DNA of 64,000 nucleotides from an uncultured Fulvivirga sp. (GTDB lineage Bacteria; Bacteroidota; Bacteroidia; Cytophagales; Cyclobacteriaceae). This document shows, piece by piece, positions 44,045-54,080 of the stretch. The notes below the pieces were generated by a model. The model was not told the origin of the DNA, made no database searches, and saw nothing but the letters and a program-made list of their open reading frames with translations. A program made the position numbers and the translations under genes. Numbering within the stretch: the first letter of the stretch is position 1; each line of letters starts with the position of its first letter. The stretch is taken from the NCBI GenBank assembly GCA_947500555.1, contig CANMSE010000001.1, forward strand, positions 930,001-994,000. Direction: 5' to 3'.

Positions 44045-44698
44045 ATGCTTACAGCTCCCATTATTATAGGAATTCTTCTAGCGTATATCTTAGGTTCTAT
44101 CCCCACGGCCGTTTGGTTTGGTAAGTTCATTTATGACATTGACGTCAGAGATCATGGCAGTGGTAATCCCGGAGCTACAAATACATTCAGAGTTTTAGGC
44201 AAGAGAGCCGGTACTATAGTAATGTTGGCTGACATATTCAAAGGAATGTTAGCTACTTCTTTAGCAGTATTGCTTCTAAAATTTAATTTGATTGAAGAGC
44301 AAAACCTAGTGACTTCTAAGTTGATCTTTGGGATTGTTGCAGTCATTGGCCATATCTTTTCAGCCTTTTTAAATTTCAAAGGAGGTAAAGGTGTAGCTAC
44401 TCTACTCGGTATGATGATAGCTATCCACTACGAGGTAGCTTTACTATGCATAGTAGTATTTCTAATTACACTTTTGATTTCAAAGTATGTTTCACTTGCT
44501 TCTATTTTGAGTGCAATGGCTTTCCCAACTTTTCTGTTATTTGTGCCAAGATTTCAATCAAGTGAGCCCCTACTAGTGATTTTTGGTTTCGTCCTATTCA
44601 TTATCATTATCTGGACACACAATAAAAATATTGTACGAATAGCCTCTGGAGATGAGAATAAAACTTATCTCGTAAAGAGTTCGAAGAAAGAGCAATGA
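44045..44698 (+). CDS. plsY: Acyl-phosphate glycerol-3-phosphate acyltransferase
   Basis: Inner-membrane enzyme of 217 residues that acylates glycerol 3-phosphate from acyl phosphate, the first step of phospholipid synthesis. The family's three conserved loops are present: GSIPTAVWFGK, GSGNPGATNTFRVLGKRAG and FKGGKGVATLLG. Five or more membrane segments lie between them. It appears to have its own promoter and is followed by the DUF2911 gene in the same direction after about 120 bases. Confidence 0.95.
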   Translation: MLTAPIIIGILLAYILGSIPTAVWFGKFIYDIDVRDHGSGNPGATNTFRVLGKRAGTIVMLADIFKGMLATSLAVLLLKFNLIEEQNLVTSKLIFGIVAVIGHIFSAFLNFKGGKGVATLLGMMIAIHYEVALLCIVVFLITLLISKYVSLASILSAMAFPTFLLFVPRFQSSEPLLVIFGFVLFIIIIWTHNKNIVRIASGDENKTYLVKSSKKEQ

Positions 44699-44817
44699 TA
44701 ACCACTCATCCCCTATATTTTCTGGCCGTGTAAATAACTAACCTTTTGCGCGCTTGCTTACGTGATTTCATGGAATCAATCAGGGTAAAACTCCCAATTA
44801 ACCCAAACACTACTACC

Positions 44818-45954
44818 ATGAAAATCAAACCATTATTAATTGGCCTTTCGTTATCGATTGGCACCATGACCAGTCAAAATGTGCTTGCACAAGACATTGT
44901 TTTTACACCTCGCACCAGTGGTGAGGCCTCAGTATCTCAGCAAATAGGAATCACAGAGGTGAAGGTGAATTATTCACGACCTCATGTCGTAAGTCCACAA
45001 GGGCAGGATCGTACAGGTAATATATGGGGAACTACGGTGCCCTATGGATTCACTAACCTCGGCTTCGGTACATCCACAGAAGCGCCCTGGAGAGCGGGTG
45101 CTAATGAGAATACAGTCATCACTTTTTCAACCGATGTATCAGTCGAGGGCAAACCTCTGCCAGCAGGGAGCTATGGATTACACTTTGCTGTTTTCGAAGA
45201 TGGAAAGGCCACAGCAATTTTTTCCAACGATACTGATGCCTGGGGTAGCTATTTCTATGATAAAGCAAATGATGCGCTCCGTGTTGATATTCAAACAACA
45301 GAAGTTCCCCAAACAGATCTATTGACTTACAGTTTTACAGAGGCGAAAGTAAATGAAGCTACACTGGCACTGGATTGGGATAAGAAAAGATTTCCTTTAA
45401 AAATCTCCGCTGATACCCCTGAGTTGGTTTACCAGAATTTTCAAGATAAGTTAAAAGGGGATGATGGATTCAATATCCAATCCTGGCTGGCTGCCGCTAA
45501 CTATCTGGCTCAAAATAAAATTCATTTGGATGAAGCTTTAAACTATGCAAATGCAGCTGTGGAAGGACAGTTTTTTAGTCAAAAGAACTTTAATACTTTA
45601 TCTACCAAAGCAGGTGTACTAGTGGCAATGGATAAAAAGGAAGAGGCAACTATAGTAATGGATGAGGCATTGGCTGCATCAGGAGTTACCATAAATAATT
45701 ACTATGGGTATGGCAGACAGCTTATTGCCCAGGATATGGATGCCAAGGCTATGGAAGTTTTTAAAACGGCCAATAAGAAATGGTCTGATCATTGGTTGGC
45801 GCCACATGGTTTAGCAAGAGGCTATTCTGCTAATGGAGATTTTAAAAATGCTTTAAAGTATGAAAAGATTGCCCATGAAAGGGCACCAGAAGGGAGTAAG
45901 CCGTTCCTAGAGGGGTATTTAAAAACGTTAGAGGAAGGAAAAGATTTTAACTAG
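44818..45954 (+). CDS. Exported DUF2911 protein with C-terminal TPR-like region
   Basis: A 378-residue exported protein. The start at ATG 44818 was chosen because it gives a clean signal peptide (MKIKPLLIGLSLSIGTMTSQNVLAQ); the frame is open 24 codons further but without signal character. The DUF2911 domain covers about 25-180 (YSRPHVVSPQGQDRTGNIWG, then PWRAGANENTVITFSTDV and LPAGSYGLHF). A helical TPR-like part follows (about 210-375; ALNYANAAVEGQ, KAMEVFKTANKKW). DUF2911 has no known activity. It is convergent with the WD40-caspase gene. Confidence 0.88.
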   Translation: MKIKPLLIGLSLSIGTMTSQNVLAQDIVFTPRTSGEASVSQQIGITEVKVNYSRPHVVSPQGQDRTGNIWGTTVPYGFTNLGFGTSTEAPWRAGANENTVITFSTDVSVEGKPLPAGSYGLHFAVFEDGKATAIFSNDTDAWGSYFYDKANDALRVDIQTTEVPQTDLLTYSFTEAKVNEATLALDWDKKRFPLKISADTPELVYQNFQDKLKGDDGFNIQSWLAAANYLAQNKIHLDEALNYANAAVEGQFFSQKNFNTLSTKAGVLVAMDKKEEATIVMDEALAASGVTINNYYGYGRQLIAQDMDAKAMEVFKTANKKWSDHWLAPHGLARGYSANGDFKNALKYEKIAHERAPEGSKPFLEGYLKTLEEGKDFN

Positions 45955-45974
45955 TAGATACCATAAATATAACT

Positions 45975-46052
45975 ATCGTCATTTCGACCGAAGGGAGAAA
46001 TCTCCTAATTGAGAAGGGGATTTCTCAGTCGTACCTTCTTCGAAATGGCGAT
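45975..46052. repeat. Palindromic repeat between convergent genes
   Basis: Arms beginning ATCGTCATTTCGA (45975-45987) and ending TTCGAAATGGCGAT (46039-46052) are near inverted copies. Internal arms AGAAATC and GGATTTCTC also pair. The element fills most of the gap between the DUF2911 and WD40-caspase stops and may terminate both. Confidence 0.6.
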
Positions 46053-46057
46053 TTGTT

Positions 46058-49000
46058 TTATTTCTCAATAACTATAGGAAAATCCTGACCCCGGGAGAAA
46101 GTATGAGGAAACTGCATCTTTCCTTTGTGCTTTTTAGAATACTCAGGCACTTGATCATCAAGATAAGATTTCAATTCATAGATTGTCACTTTGCCATCTG
46201 CAGGAGCGCCATCGGCTTTTCCTGATAGTGCTTCTAATAAAACATAAGTAAATAATCCATGTCCGAGATCACTGAACTCTGTGGCGAACTGTTCACTACC
46301 CGCTGCAGCCAACACATGAATACCCACACTTCTTGAAAGTTGAGCTAGTGCTTTTTCTTCAGGTGCTCCGCGTTGAGCTAAAAGCTCTACACTTCCTCCT
46401 GATTGGCATGCATCTATTATGACCAATTGTTTTAATGCTGCGATTTCCCTCAGTTTATCCTGCATTTCAGATGCTTCTATTCCATTTTTTTGAAGCTTTT
46501 CCTCGCTGTATAATTTTACGTTATCTGTTGGAACAAAGTAGAAATTATCATCGACCATGCTTCCATGTCCGGCATAGTAGAAGAAAAGAACATCTTGTGG
46601 TTTAATGACTTTTGATAATAGATTCAATCGCTCAAAAATTTTCTCTTTTGTGGCCTCTTCATCCATCAGGGTGATGACTTCTACTTTATCAAATAAGGGC
46701 TTGGATTTTTTAGCAATTAGTTTTACAAAACCTTCTGCATCCGCTCGCGCATAATTCAGGTTTAAGGATTCATTTTCATAGTGATTAATGCCAATGGCAA
46801 ACAGATATAACGAAGTATTTAGTTTGCCTTCTTTGGTAACTTTTACAGATTTGATAGATGACTCAATACCTGCTTCGTTTATCGCTGAAGCTTCAATAGT
46901 ATTGGTGCCCACTATTAATGGTAATGTGAAAGAAACAATGGCTTTTCCATCCCTTAAGTCCACATCTCGTTCTTCAATTAGTTTGTTATTGTGCTTTAGA
47001 TAGACCTTTTTCACCCCGCCACCCTGATCTTCAAGCTTCAGTAAGATATCTACTGAAGCGGTTTTTAATGTTTCATTAGTATGAGGAGCGAGGAACTCCA
47101 ACGAGGGCGGAGGAGACTTTTCGAGCTGCTGTTCGAGGTTCAGTCTTTTGGAATTCTGACTAAACGTTTTTTTCAGTAAGTCAGGCTTATAAAATTTATT
47201 GAAGAATTGACCTGCACCGTAGGTTTCCATTCCTTTAATGAAAGCTACTTTATCGAAAGCTCCTTCGGTGGTATTGAAGTATCCTTGATCATTGATAGCC
47301 ATCCAATCGTTTTTATCAAAAACGATATAAGAGACCAGCTCTTTACCACTTTCCAGGTCCCAAATTTTAATCATTCCATCTTCAGAACTACTGACCAATC
47401 GCTGATCGTTAGCCGAAAACTTAAGATTGGTAACAGAAGCGTGATGTCCTTCAAGTTTCTGGAGCAGATGCCCGTCTTTTGAGTTATAAATGTGAATTAC
47501 TCTAGTCTCACCTGCGACAGCTACTTTCTCTCCTTGATTGTTGATATCAACCGCATATAAGGGTCTTTTAAGGTGGTGCCTCCAATCTTGTAAACCTGAG
47601 TTGACATTCCAAGACTTAACTGTACCATCCCATGAAACAGAAATTAATTGTTCTTCGGAGTAATCAAATCCGTGAATAATATTTGTATGACCTACAAACT
47701 CACGAATAATTTTTTTGCTATCTAGCTCGTACAGATTAAGCGTTTTGTCAAGGTTGGCTACAAATGCATAAATATCATTCTTATAAAATTCGATTTTGTA
47801 TGGGGAGCTATTTTCAAAGACATGATGACTCAATTGGTCGCCTGAGTTCAGATCCCAGACCTTTGCACTGCCGTCCCAGCTACCACTTATTATTTTTGAA
47901 TTGTCTTCGCTGAGAGCAACATAAAAAACTACTTCTCTGTGACCTTCATACTGCTGAACTTCTCTTCCGGTCATCACCTCCCATCTTTTTAAAGTTCCAT
48001 CTGCGCTGCCTGTGATAATCTCGTTGCCTGCAGAAGTGAATGCAACACTTAATACAGCTTTCTTATGCCCTCGTAATTCACTGATAATTTGACCTGATTC
48101 TACATCCCAAATCCTAACAACATCTCCAATTTTAGCTTTGGCCAGATACTTTCCATCCGGTGATAGTGCGAAATCATTTTTGAGATCGGTGTATTTTTTA
48201 ATGTAATAATCCCAACGGCTATCGCCATCATAATCCAACCCTCCTGTGTTCTGTATTGCCGAATAGCCACCAATGGTTTGTGTTAATTCTCCTGTTTGGC
48301 TATCATAAAGATTGATGAGCTTCTTATCATCCGCTGTAGCAACTATTTTACCATCCGGACTAAATGTAGCCTCATTTATCTGCTCATTAGCAGGTATGCT
48401 GAAAAGACTATCACCTTGATTGGTAAAAACTGTTAGATAGTCATCGGTTAGATAAATGATTTTAAGACCATTTTCAGTAATACTCACGTGTCTTGTATCA
48501 TCAGCTTTCGATCTAAGTAGGGTTTTAATTTCGCCAGTTTGTAAATCACGAATGGCGAGAGGAGCACCATTTGAAGTGGAAACTATAGTGGAAGCTGACT
48601 TTGCCACAAAAGTCGCGCAACCTCCACACCAACCTTGCTCTGGTTTTTTATCAAAAAGTTGTTTGCCCGAAGCTACCTCGAAAGCAGTCAATGATCGATT
48701 ATCATTGCCAAAATAGACCGTTTTTCCATCCGGGCTGAACGTTACATCAACACCATAACCCAGACCTTGATCCGCATTTACTTTAAAAGTTCTTAGAGTA
48801 TCACCTTTTATAATATCCCATAAAAAGGCCTTTGAATCGTAGCCTGCCGTTACTAATAATTTTCCATCTGGCGATAGAGCCACTGAAGTTAACAACTTAC
48901 CCTTTTGATCGAAAGACTGAATCAGTTTTCCTGTTAAAATATCCCATTGGATTGCGATACCATCAGCACCACTACTCATAAATGTCTTACCATCGGGTGA

Positions 49001-49249
49001 TACGGTTAGATCATTTACAGTACTTTCATGGCCAAAAAATGTTCTCATTTCGCGGCCTGTTGCTACTTCCCATAACTTTATTGTCTTATCTCTACTTCCG
49101 GTGAGCAAAAAATTTCCATCGGGAGTATAAGCTACTGTTTTGATTACGGAGAGGTGACCATTTTGAATAACTGTTTCCAATCCCTGGCCAATTAGCTGGT
49201 ATACAAAGCTGGAGAAAAAGAAAACGAAGAAAATGATCCGCTTATTCAT
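46058..49249 (-). CDS. Secreted WD40-repeat protein fused to a caspase-like (C14) peptidase
   Basis: A 1063-residue protein with a signal peptide (IIFFVFFFSSFVYQLIGQG). About a dozen WD40 repeats, probably two propellers, fill residues 30-680; examples are LLTGSRDKTIKLWEVATG, KIISGSWDGSAKVWDLNSG and RLVSSSEDGMIKIWDLESG. A short Ig-like part follows (about 725-800). The C-terminal C14 domain is at about 812-1060, with catalytic His about 895 in YYAGHGS and Cys about 948 in IDACQSGG. Both active-site residues are intact. Secreted prokaryotic caspase-WD40 proteins may act in proteolytic signalling. The Cys-x-Cys pair in WCGGC could form a disulfide. It lies 31 bases downstream of the GH3 gene. 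Confidence 0.92.
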   Translation of the reverse strand: MNKRIIFFVFFFSSFVYQLIGQGLETVIQNGHLSVIKTVAYTPDGNFLLTGSRDKTIKLWEVATGREMRTFFGHESTVNDLTVSPDGKTFMSSGADGIAIQWDILTGKLIQSFDQKGKLLTSVALSPDGKLLVTAGYDSKAFLWDIIKGDTLRTFKVNADQGLGYGVDVTFSPDGKTVYFGNDNRSLTAFEVASGKQLFDKKPEQGWCGGCATFVAKSASTIVSTSNGAPLAIRDLQTGEIKTLLRSKADDTRHVSITENGLKIIYLTDDYLTVFTNQGDSLFSIPANEQINEATFSPDGKIVATADDKKLINLYDSQTGELTQTIGGYSAIQNTGGLDYDGDSRWDYYIKKYTDLKNDFALSPDGKYLAKAKIGDVVRIWDVESGQIISELRGHKKAVLSVAFTSAGNEIITGSADGTLKRWEVMTGREVQQYEGHREVVFYVALSEDNSKIISGSWDGSAKVWDLNSGDQLSHHVFENSSPYKIEFYKNDIYAFVANLDKTLNLYELDSKKIIREFVGHTNIIHGFDYSEEQLISVSWDGTVKSWNVNSGLQDWRHHLKRPLYAVDINNQGEKVAVAGETRVIHIYNSKDGHLLQKLEGHHASVTNLKFSANDQRLVSSSEDGMIKIWDLESGKELVSYIVFDKNDWMAINDQGYFNTTEGAFDKVAFIKGMETYGAGQFFNKFYKPDLLKKTFSQNSKRLNLEQQLEKSPPPSLEFLAPHTNETLKTASVDILLKLEDQGGGVKKVYLKHNNKLIEERDVDLRDGKAIVSFTLPLIVGTNTIEASAINEAGIESSIKSVKVTKEGKLNTSLYLFAIGINHYENESLNLNYARADAEGFVKLIAKKSKPLFDKVEVITLMDEEATKEKIFERLNLLSKVIKPQDVLFFYYAGHGSMVDDNFYFVPTDNVKLYSEEKLQKNGIEASEMQDKLREIAALKQLVIIDACQSGGSVELLAQRGAPEEKALAQLSRSVGIHVLAAAGSEQFATEFSDLGHGLFTYVLLEALSGKADGAPADGKVTIYELKSYLDDQVPEYSKKHKGKMQFPHTFSRGQDFPIVIEK

Positions 49250-49280
49250 AGTAATGAAATTAGGGAGAATTGATGTCTAA

Positions 49281-50807
49281 TTAAGCTTTAATAGAAAGCA
49301 TTTCCAGGATATCATCAATATGCTCTCTATTATTGGATAGTCTTGGCACTTTATTTTGACCACCAAGCTTGCCCCTTTTTTGCATCCATCGGTAAAAGGT
49401 CCCTTGAGCTACACTATGAATTTTTGGTGCAACCAAGGCCATATCTTTATAGCGCTTTGCATCATAGTCAGAGTTTATCTCTCTAAGCTTCTCATCCAAG
49501 AGCAGTTTAAACGTTTCCAAGTCATTGGGCTGTTGGCGAAATTCGATTATCCATTCATGGCTTCCTCGCGAACCTTCATCAAAATAAATAGGAGCTGCTG
49601 TGAAATTATCGATAATGGCGTTAGTTTTTTCGCAAGCTCTCGCAATAGCTGTTTCTGCATTTTCAATGATCAGTTCCTCTCCAAAGGCATTGATAAAGTG
49701 TTTTGTTCTCCCGGATATTTTAATGCGATAAGGTTCCAGCGAGGTAAATTTTATGGTATCACCAATATTGTACCGCCATAATCCTGCATTGGTTGAAATG
49801 ATCATGGCATAATTTTCTCTGACCTTAACTTCAGCTAATGAAAGCACAGTCGGATTTTCCTGATTGATCTGATCAAAGGGAATGAACTCATAGTAAATTC
49901 CGTAGTCCAACATCAATAATAATTCTTCTGAGTTCTTTTGATCTTGTATCCCAAAAAAACCTTCGGAAGCATTGTATGTTTCGCAATAATTCATTTGATC
50001 ACTTGGGATCAACTTTTTGAACAGCTCACGATAGGGAGTAAAGGCTACAGCTCCATGAAAAAAGGCTTCCAAATTTGGCCAAATATCCAATATATTATTG
50101 GTGCCTTTAATCTCCATTATTTTTTGGAGCAAAAGAATTGTCCAGGTAGGTACACCCGTGAGAGTCGTAACGTTTTCATTTGCCGTTTCAAGTGCCATTT
50201 TCTCAATCTTCTCTTCCCACTTATCCATGAGGGCAGTTTCCAAACTTGGGGTTCGAATGAACTGTGCCCATAGCGGCAAATTCTTCATAATCACAGCAGA
50301 AACGTCCCCGTAGTAAGATTCCTGGTTCGGGTTAAATTCATTGATCTGGTGACTACCTCCTATGGCAAGCCCTTTTCCAGAAAACATTTTTGATTCAGGA
50401 TGATTATTGACGTAGATAGATATGAGGTCTTTACCTCCTTTATAATGACAGTCTTCAAGTGCTTCAGGAGATACAGGGATAAATTTACTTCGAGCATTTG
50501 TTGTGCCACTAGATTTGGCGAACCACTTTATTTCTGAAGGCCAGAGGAGGTTTTGCTCACCTCGCATAAGCCGTTCAATATAAGGAAAGATCTGCTCGTA
50601 AGCCTGAACCGGGACTCGTTCTGCGTAATCTTTATGGGAGCCAATACTCTTAAAATCATATTTTTTCCCAAACTCAGTATGTCGGGCTTGCTCAAGTAGT
50701 TTTTTGAATAATTCGCCCTGAACATCATGAGGGTATTTGATGAAAAGCTCGATATCATGTATCCGCTTTTTCATTACCCAGGTCAGTATGGAGTTAAGAA
50801 TATCCAC
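49281..50807 (-). CDS. GH3-family acyl-adenylate/amide ligase-like protein
   Basis: A 508-residue protein of the GH3 family, whose plant members adenylate a carboxylic acid and join it to an amino acid. The nucleotide-binding motif is KWFAKSSGTTNARSKFIPVS. Later motifs are NYCETYNASEGFFGIQ and GLWRYNIGDTIKF, with the hinge ISGRTKHFINAFGEELI. The start is a GTG at 50807, in good register with the family N-terminus (ILNSILTWVMKKRI). The bacterial substrate is unknown. It lies 59 bases after lptB, same direction. Confidence 0.87.
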   Translation of the reverse strand: MDILNSILTWVMKKRIHDIELFIKYPHDVQGELFKKLLEQARHTEFGKKYDFKSIGSHKDYAERVPVQAYEQIFPYIERLMRGEQNLLWPSEIKWFAKSSGTTNARSKFIPVSPEALEDCHYKGGKDLISIYVNNHPESKMFSGKGLAIGGSHQINEFNPNQESYYGDVSAVIMKNLPLWAQFIRTPSLETALMDKWEEKIEKMALETANENVTTLTGVPTWTILLLQKIMEIKGTNNILDIWPNLEAFFHGAVAFTPYRELFKKLIPSDQMNYCETYNASEGFFGIQDQKNSEELLLMLDYGIYYEFIPFDQINQENPTVLSLAEVKVRENYAMIISTNAGLWRYNIGDTIKFTSLEPYRIKISGRTKHFINAFGEELIIENAETAIARACEKTNAIIDNFTAAPIYFDEGSRGSHEWIIEFRQQPNDLETFKLLLDEKLREINSDYDAKRYKDMALVAPKIHSVAQGTFYRWMQKRGKLGGQNKVPRLSNNREHIDDILEMLSIKA

Positions 50808-50866
50808 AGGTTATTTCATTTGATGTTAAATTATGAAAAACCCGTTGACTTTAAGTTGAAATGAGA

Positions 50867-51598
50867 TTAGATTTTTCGCTTTAATTCAAAATGCTGACCA
50901 AGGTAAACTCTTCTAACCTGTTCGTCAGCTGCCAGTTCTTCGGCAGAACCTGCTTTTAACAATTTACCTTCAAACATCAGGTAGGCTCGATCGGTAATGG
51001 ATAATGTCTCATTCACATTATGGTCAGTAATGAGAATACCGATATTTTTATTTTTAAGCTTGGCTACAATGGTTTGAATTTCTTCCACAGCAATAGGGTC
51101 AACACCAGCAAAGGGTTCATCCAATAGCACAAAGTTAGGGTCTACTGCAAGTGCCCTAGCAATTTCTGTTCTTCTACGCTCTCCGCCCGAGAGTACCATT
51201 CCCAGGTTCTTTCGGACATGGGTCAGTGAAAACTCTTCCAACAAGGCCTCCATCTTTTCCTTCTGTTCCTTTTTGGGCATGTTTCGCATTTCAAGAACGG
51301 CCATTATATTCTCTTCAACACTTAATTTTCGAAATACAGAAGCTTCCTGAGCCAGGTATCCTATGCCAAGCTTTGCTCTGCGATACATTGGTAAATCTGT
51401 GATATTTTGATCATCAAGATGGATTTCACCTTCATTTGGCTTTATCAAACCAACAATCATATAGAAAGTAGTGGTTTTACCAGCACCATTAGGCCCTAAG
51501 AGTCCCACTATTTCACCTTGCTGTACTTGTACTGAAACGTTATTAACTACAGTTCGTTTCTTGTATTTCTTAACAAGATTGTCAGCTTTTAATATCAT
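50867..51598 (-). CDS. lptB: LPS export ABC transporter ATP-binding protein
   Basis: ATPase of the lipopolysaccharide export transporter LptB2FG, 243 residues. Walker A is GPNGAGKTT (about 35-43), the Q-loop is [18 protein letters not shown], the signature is [15 protein letters not shown], Walker B is [13 protein letters not shown], and the H-loop is LITDHNV. The [14 protein letters not shown] stretch is typical of LptB rather than of other ABC ATPases. It follows recJ by 15 bases; the permease genes lptF/G are elsewhere. Confidence 0.94.
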   Translation of the reverse strand: MILKADNLVKKYKKRTVVNNVSVQVQQGEIVGLLGPNGAGKTTTFYMIVGLIKPNEGEIHLDDQNITDLPMYRRAKLGIGYLAQEASVFRKLSVEENIMAVLEMRNMPKKEQKEKMEALLEEFSLTHVRKNLGMVLSGGERRRTEIARALAVDPNFVLLDEPFAGVDPIAVEEIQTIVAKLKNKNIGILITDHNVNETLSITDRAYLMFEGKLLKAGSAEELAADEQVRRVYLGQHFELKRKI

Positions 51599-51613
51599 AG
51601 GTGCAAAAATAGG

Positions 51614-53317
51614 TTAATCAAACTGTATATCCTTAATGTTTAGTTGCATGCTCACATTTCCCCGATACTCATTTTCCTCTACAGAATAAGCGAGATTGAA
51701 AGTCGAATGAGCCTTAAGTTGATTTTCATACTTAGCCAATCCGAAAGCAATGCATCCAAAAGTATTTTTATTATCCTGCTGCTTCACAAACAGTTTAAGG
51801 TGCTTGTCTTTTATTACCTTCAAAGAACTTGCCAATTGAACATTTTTTGAAATAAATGTTGGGGCCATATTTTCAGGACCAAATGGTTCCATTTGTTGGA
51901 GTACGGAATAGAACTTTGGTGTGATTTGGTCAAAATCCAATTCCGTATCCAATTCTATTTGTGGAATTAGCAGCTCATCAGGAATTGACTCAGCAACAAC
52001 CTCCTCAAATCGCTCCTGAAATTCCTTTACCCTATTCAATGGAAGGGTAAGTCCTGCAGCGTACTTATGCCCACCGAAGTGATCTAGTAAATCTCTACAT
52101 TGATCAATAGCATTGTATACATCAAAACCCAAGACCGAACGGGCTGATCCTGTTGCTTTGTTTTCAGACTCTGTCAAAATAATGGTAGGGCGATAGTAAC
52201 TCTCAATACATCGGGAAGCCACGATTCCTATTACACCTTTATGCCACGAATTTTTGAAAAGGACCGTTGATTTTGAAGAGGTAGTTAACTCATTTTCTTT
52301 GATCATATCCAACGCTTCCTCGGTTATGGTAGAATCTACATCACGCCTTTTATTATTTTTAATATTCAATTTATCCGCAAAATGATATGCTTCATCTTCC
52401 GTGGCAGCAAGTAGTAAATCAACAGCTCCTTTGGCATGACTTATTCTTCCTGCGGCATTGATTCTTGGAGCCAAACCAAATACTATCCCTGTAATACTGA
52501 TTTTATTTTTTATTCCTGCCAGGGCAATTAGCGCATTAAGACCTGGACGCTTTTGTTTTTCTAACTGCTTTAGTCCGAAATAAGCCAATGTTCGGTTTTC
52601 ATCAACGATAGGCACTATATCTGAAGCAATACTTACCACTACTAAGTCGAGGTAATCAAAAGGATCTACCTTAAGTTCATTAAGTTGGTCTGACAAAGCC
52701 TGCATGAGTTTAAACCCTATACCACAGCCTGAAAGCTCTTTAAATGGGTAGTCGCAATCATCTCGTTTAGGGTCTAGTACGGCTACAGCTTCGGGCAACT
52801 TTTCCCCCGGACGGTGATGGTCGCATATGATAAAGTCTACATTAAGTGATTTTGCATAATCGATAAGTTCCACAGATTTTATTCCACAGTCGAGTGCGAC
52901 AATAACCGAATAATCATTTTCATGGGCATGATCTATTCCAGCTTTAGAAATGCCATAACCTTCTTTATAGCGATCAGGGATGTAGAAAGTAGAATTGAAA
53001 TGAAATGAATTGATAAAACCATAAAATAAGGCAACTGATGTAGTGCCATCTACATCATAGTCGCCATAAACCATAATGCCTTCATTGTTCCCGATGGCTT
53101 CAAGCAGTCGTGAAACCGCCAAATCCATATCTTTCATCAAGAATGGGTCGTGAAGATCTTCTAGTCTTGGGCGAAAAAAAGATTTAGCTGATTCAAAGTC
53201 TTTAATACCTCTTTGTGCTAAAATGGTGGCAATGGGTTGGCTCACATTAATGGCAGTGCCTAGCTCATCAACGAGCTTTTCATTTGGAATATCTTTGAAT
53301 ACCCATCGTTTCTTCAT
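51614..53317 (-). CDS. recJ: Single-stranded-DNA-specific exonuclease RecJ
   Basis: 5'-3' single-strand exonuclease of 567 residues for recombination and repair. DHH phosphoesterase motifs are MVYGDYDVDGTTSVALFYG (about 81-99), IVALDCGI and FIICDHHRPGE (about 166-176). The DHHA1 domain has VIGIVASRC and DHFGGHKYAAGLTL, followed by an OB-fold C-terminus. It lies downstream of a hairpin terminator, so it probably starts a recJ-lptB unit. Confidence 0.95.
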   Translation of the reverse strand: MKKRWVFKDIPNEKLVDELGTAINVSQPIATILAQRGIKDFESAKSFFRPRLEDLHDPFLMKDMDLAVSRLLEAIGNNEGIMVYGDYDVDGTTSVALFYGFINSFHFNSTFYIPDRYKEGYGISKAGIDHAHENDYSVIVALDCGIKSVELIDYAKSLNVDFIICDHHRPGEKLPEAVAVLDPKRDDCDYPFKELSGCGIGFKLMQALSDQLNELKVDPFDYLDLVVVSIASDIVPIVDENRTLAYFGLKQLEKQKRPGLNALIALAGIKNKISITGIVFGLAPRINAAGRISHAKGAVDLLLAATEDEAYHFADKLNIKNNKRRDVDSTITEEALDMIKENELTTSSKSTVLFKNSWHKGVIGIVASRCIESYYRPTIILTESENKATGSARSVLGFDVYNAIDQCRDLLDHFGGHKYAAGLTLPLNRVKEFQERFEEVVAESIPDELLIPQIELDTELDFDQITPKFYSVLQQMEPFGPENMAPTFISKNVQLASSLKVIKDKHLKLFVKQQDNKNTFGCIAFGLAKYENQLKAHSTFNLAYSVEENEYRGNVSMQLNIKDIQFD

Positions 53318-53320
53318 AGG

Positions 53321-53355
53321 CTAAAAAAGTAAAAGCAGTACAACGTACTGCTTTT
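53321..53355 (-). terminator. Rho-independent terminator after the SPOR-like gene
   Basis: Perfect 11-base arms AAAAGCAGTAC and GTACTGCTTTT with an AAC loop (GTT on the minus strand). On the minus strand the stem is followed by ACTTTTTTAG. It separates the SPOR-like gene from recJ. Confidence 0.8.
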
Positions 53356-53379
53356 AACTTGGTAATATTTTGTAGTTAC

Positions 53380-54012
53380 TTATTCAGAATCAGCTTCTGA
53401 TGGAGTAACGTTTTCTAGTACATCTTTGATCTCTACGCGAACACCATCTTGATAAGGGACTATCCAGGCATCTTTCACACCCATTTCACGCAAATATTTT
53501 TTGAAGGTATCAGCCTCCCAGTAATCTCTAAACTGACCCAAAGTAATTTTTTGAGTGCCATCGGCAGTTTCACCACCGAAGTTTTCATTGTTTTCAAAGT
53601 ACTTAGATAAATCCTTATTCTTAAAAGCTCCAATTTGAACTTTAAAAACTACACCATCAATCATTTTCTCTCCACCTTTCATTTCCACAGGTTTGGGCTT
53701 TTCTCTGGCAGCAGCTTTGGCAGCTGAAAGATCACTTCTAAGTTTAGCCATGTCATCCTGCAGCTCACTTATTTTTGAGTCTTTATCACTCAGCTTTGAT
53801 TGCATGCTATTATTATCAGACTTGAGGCTGTTCACCTGTCCCTGAAGGGCGTCTTTATCTTCCACTAGTTGCTTCAGGGCTTCAGGATTCTTTTTATATT
53901 CCTTGGCCTTGTTTTTCCATTCTTTGGCTTCTTTTTTATCCATTTGAGCGGAAGCTTCAAAAGCTATGGTGCCAACCATGATCAAACTAAGTATTAGTGT
54001 TACTTTTTTCAT
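53380..54012 (-). CDS. Periplasmic coiled-coil protein with SPOR-like C-terminus
   Basis: A 210-residue exported protein. The signal peptide is MKKVTLILSLIMVGTIAFEASAQ. A long coiled coil follows (about 25-100), with a clear heptad-like pattern (LQGQVNSLKSDNNSMQSKL, ISELQDDMAKLRSDLSAAK). The C-terminal domain (about 120-200) begins FKVQIGAFKNKDLSKYF and includes LGQFRDYWEADTFKKYL, close to SPOR domains, which bind denuded peptidoglycan at division sites. It is preceded by fumC and ended by a strong terminator. Confidence 0.82.
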   Translation of the reverse strand: MKKVTLILSLIMVGTIAFEASAQMDKKEAKEWKNKAKEYKKNPEALKQLVEDKDALQGQVNSLKSDNNSMQSKLSDKDSKISELQDDMAKLRSDLSAAKAAAREKPKPVEMKGGEKMIDGVVFKVQIGAFKNKDLSKYFENNENFGGETADGTQKITLGQFRDYWEADTFKKYLREMGVKDAWIVPYQDGVRVEIKDVLENVTPSEADSE

Positions 54013-54080
54013 TACGTCTTTGTGAGTTGATTAAATCAAGCGAAAAATAGTCAATAAAATCGAATATATGAAAACAAAGC

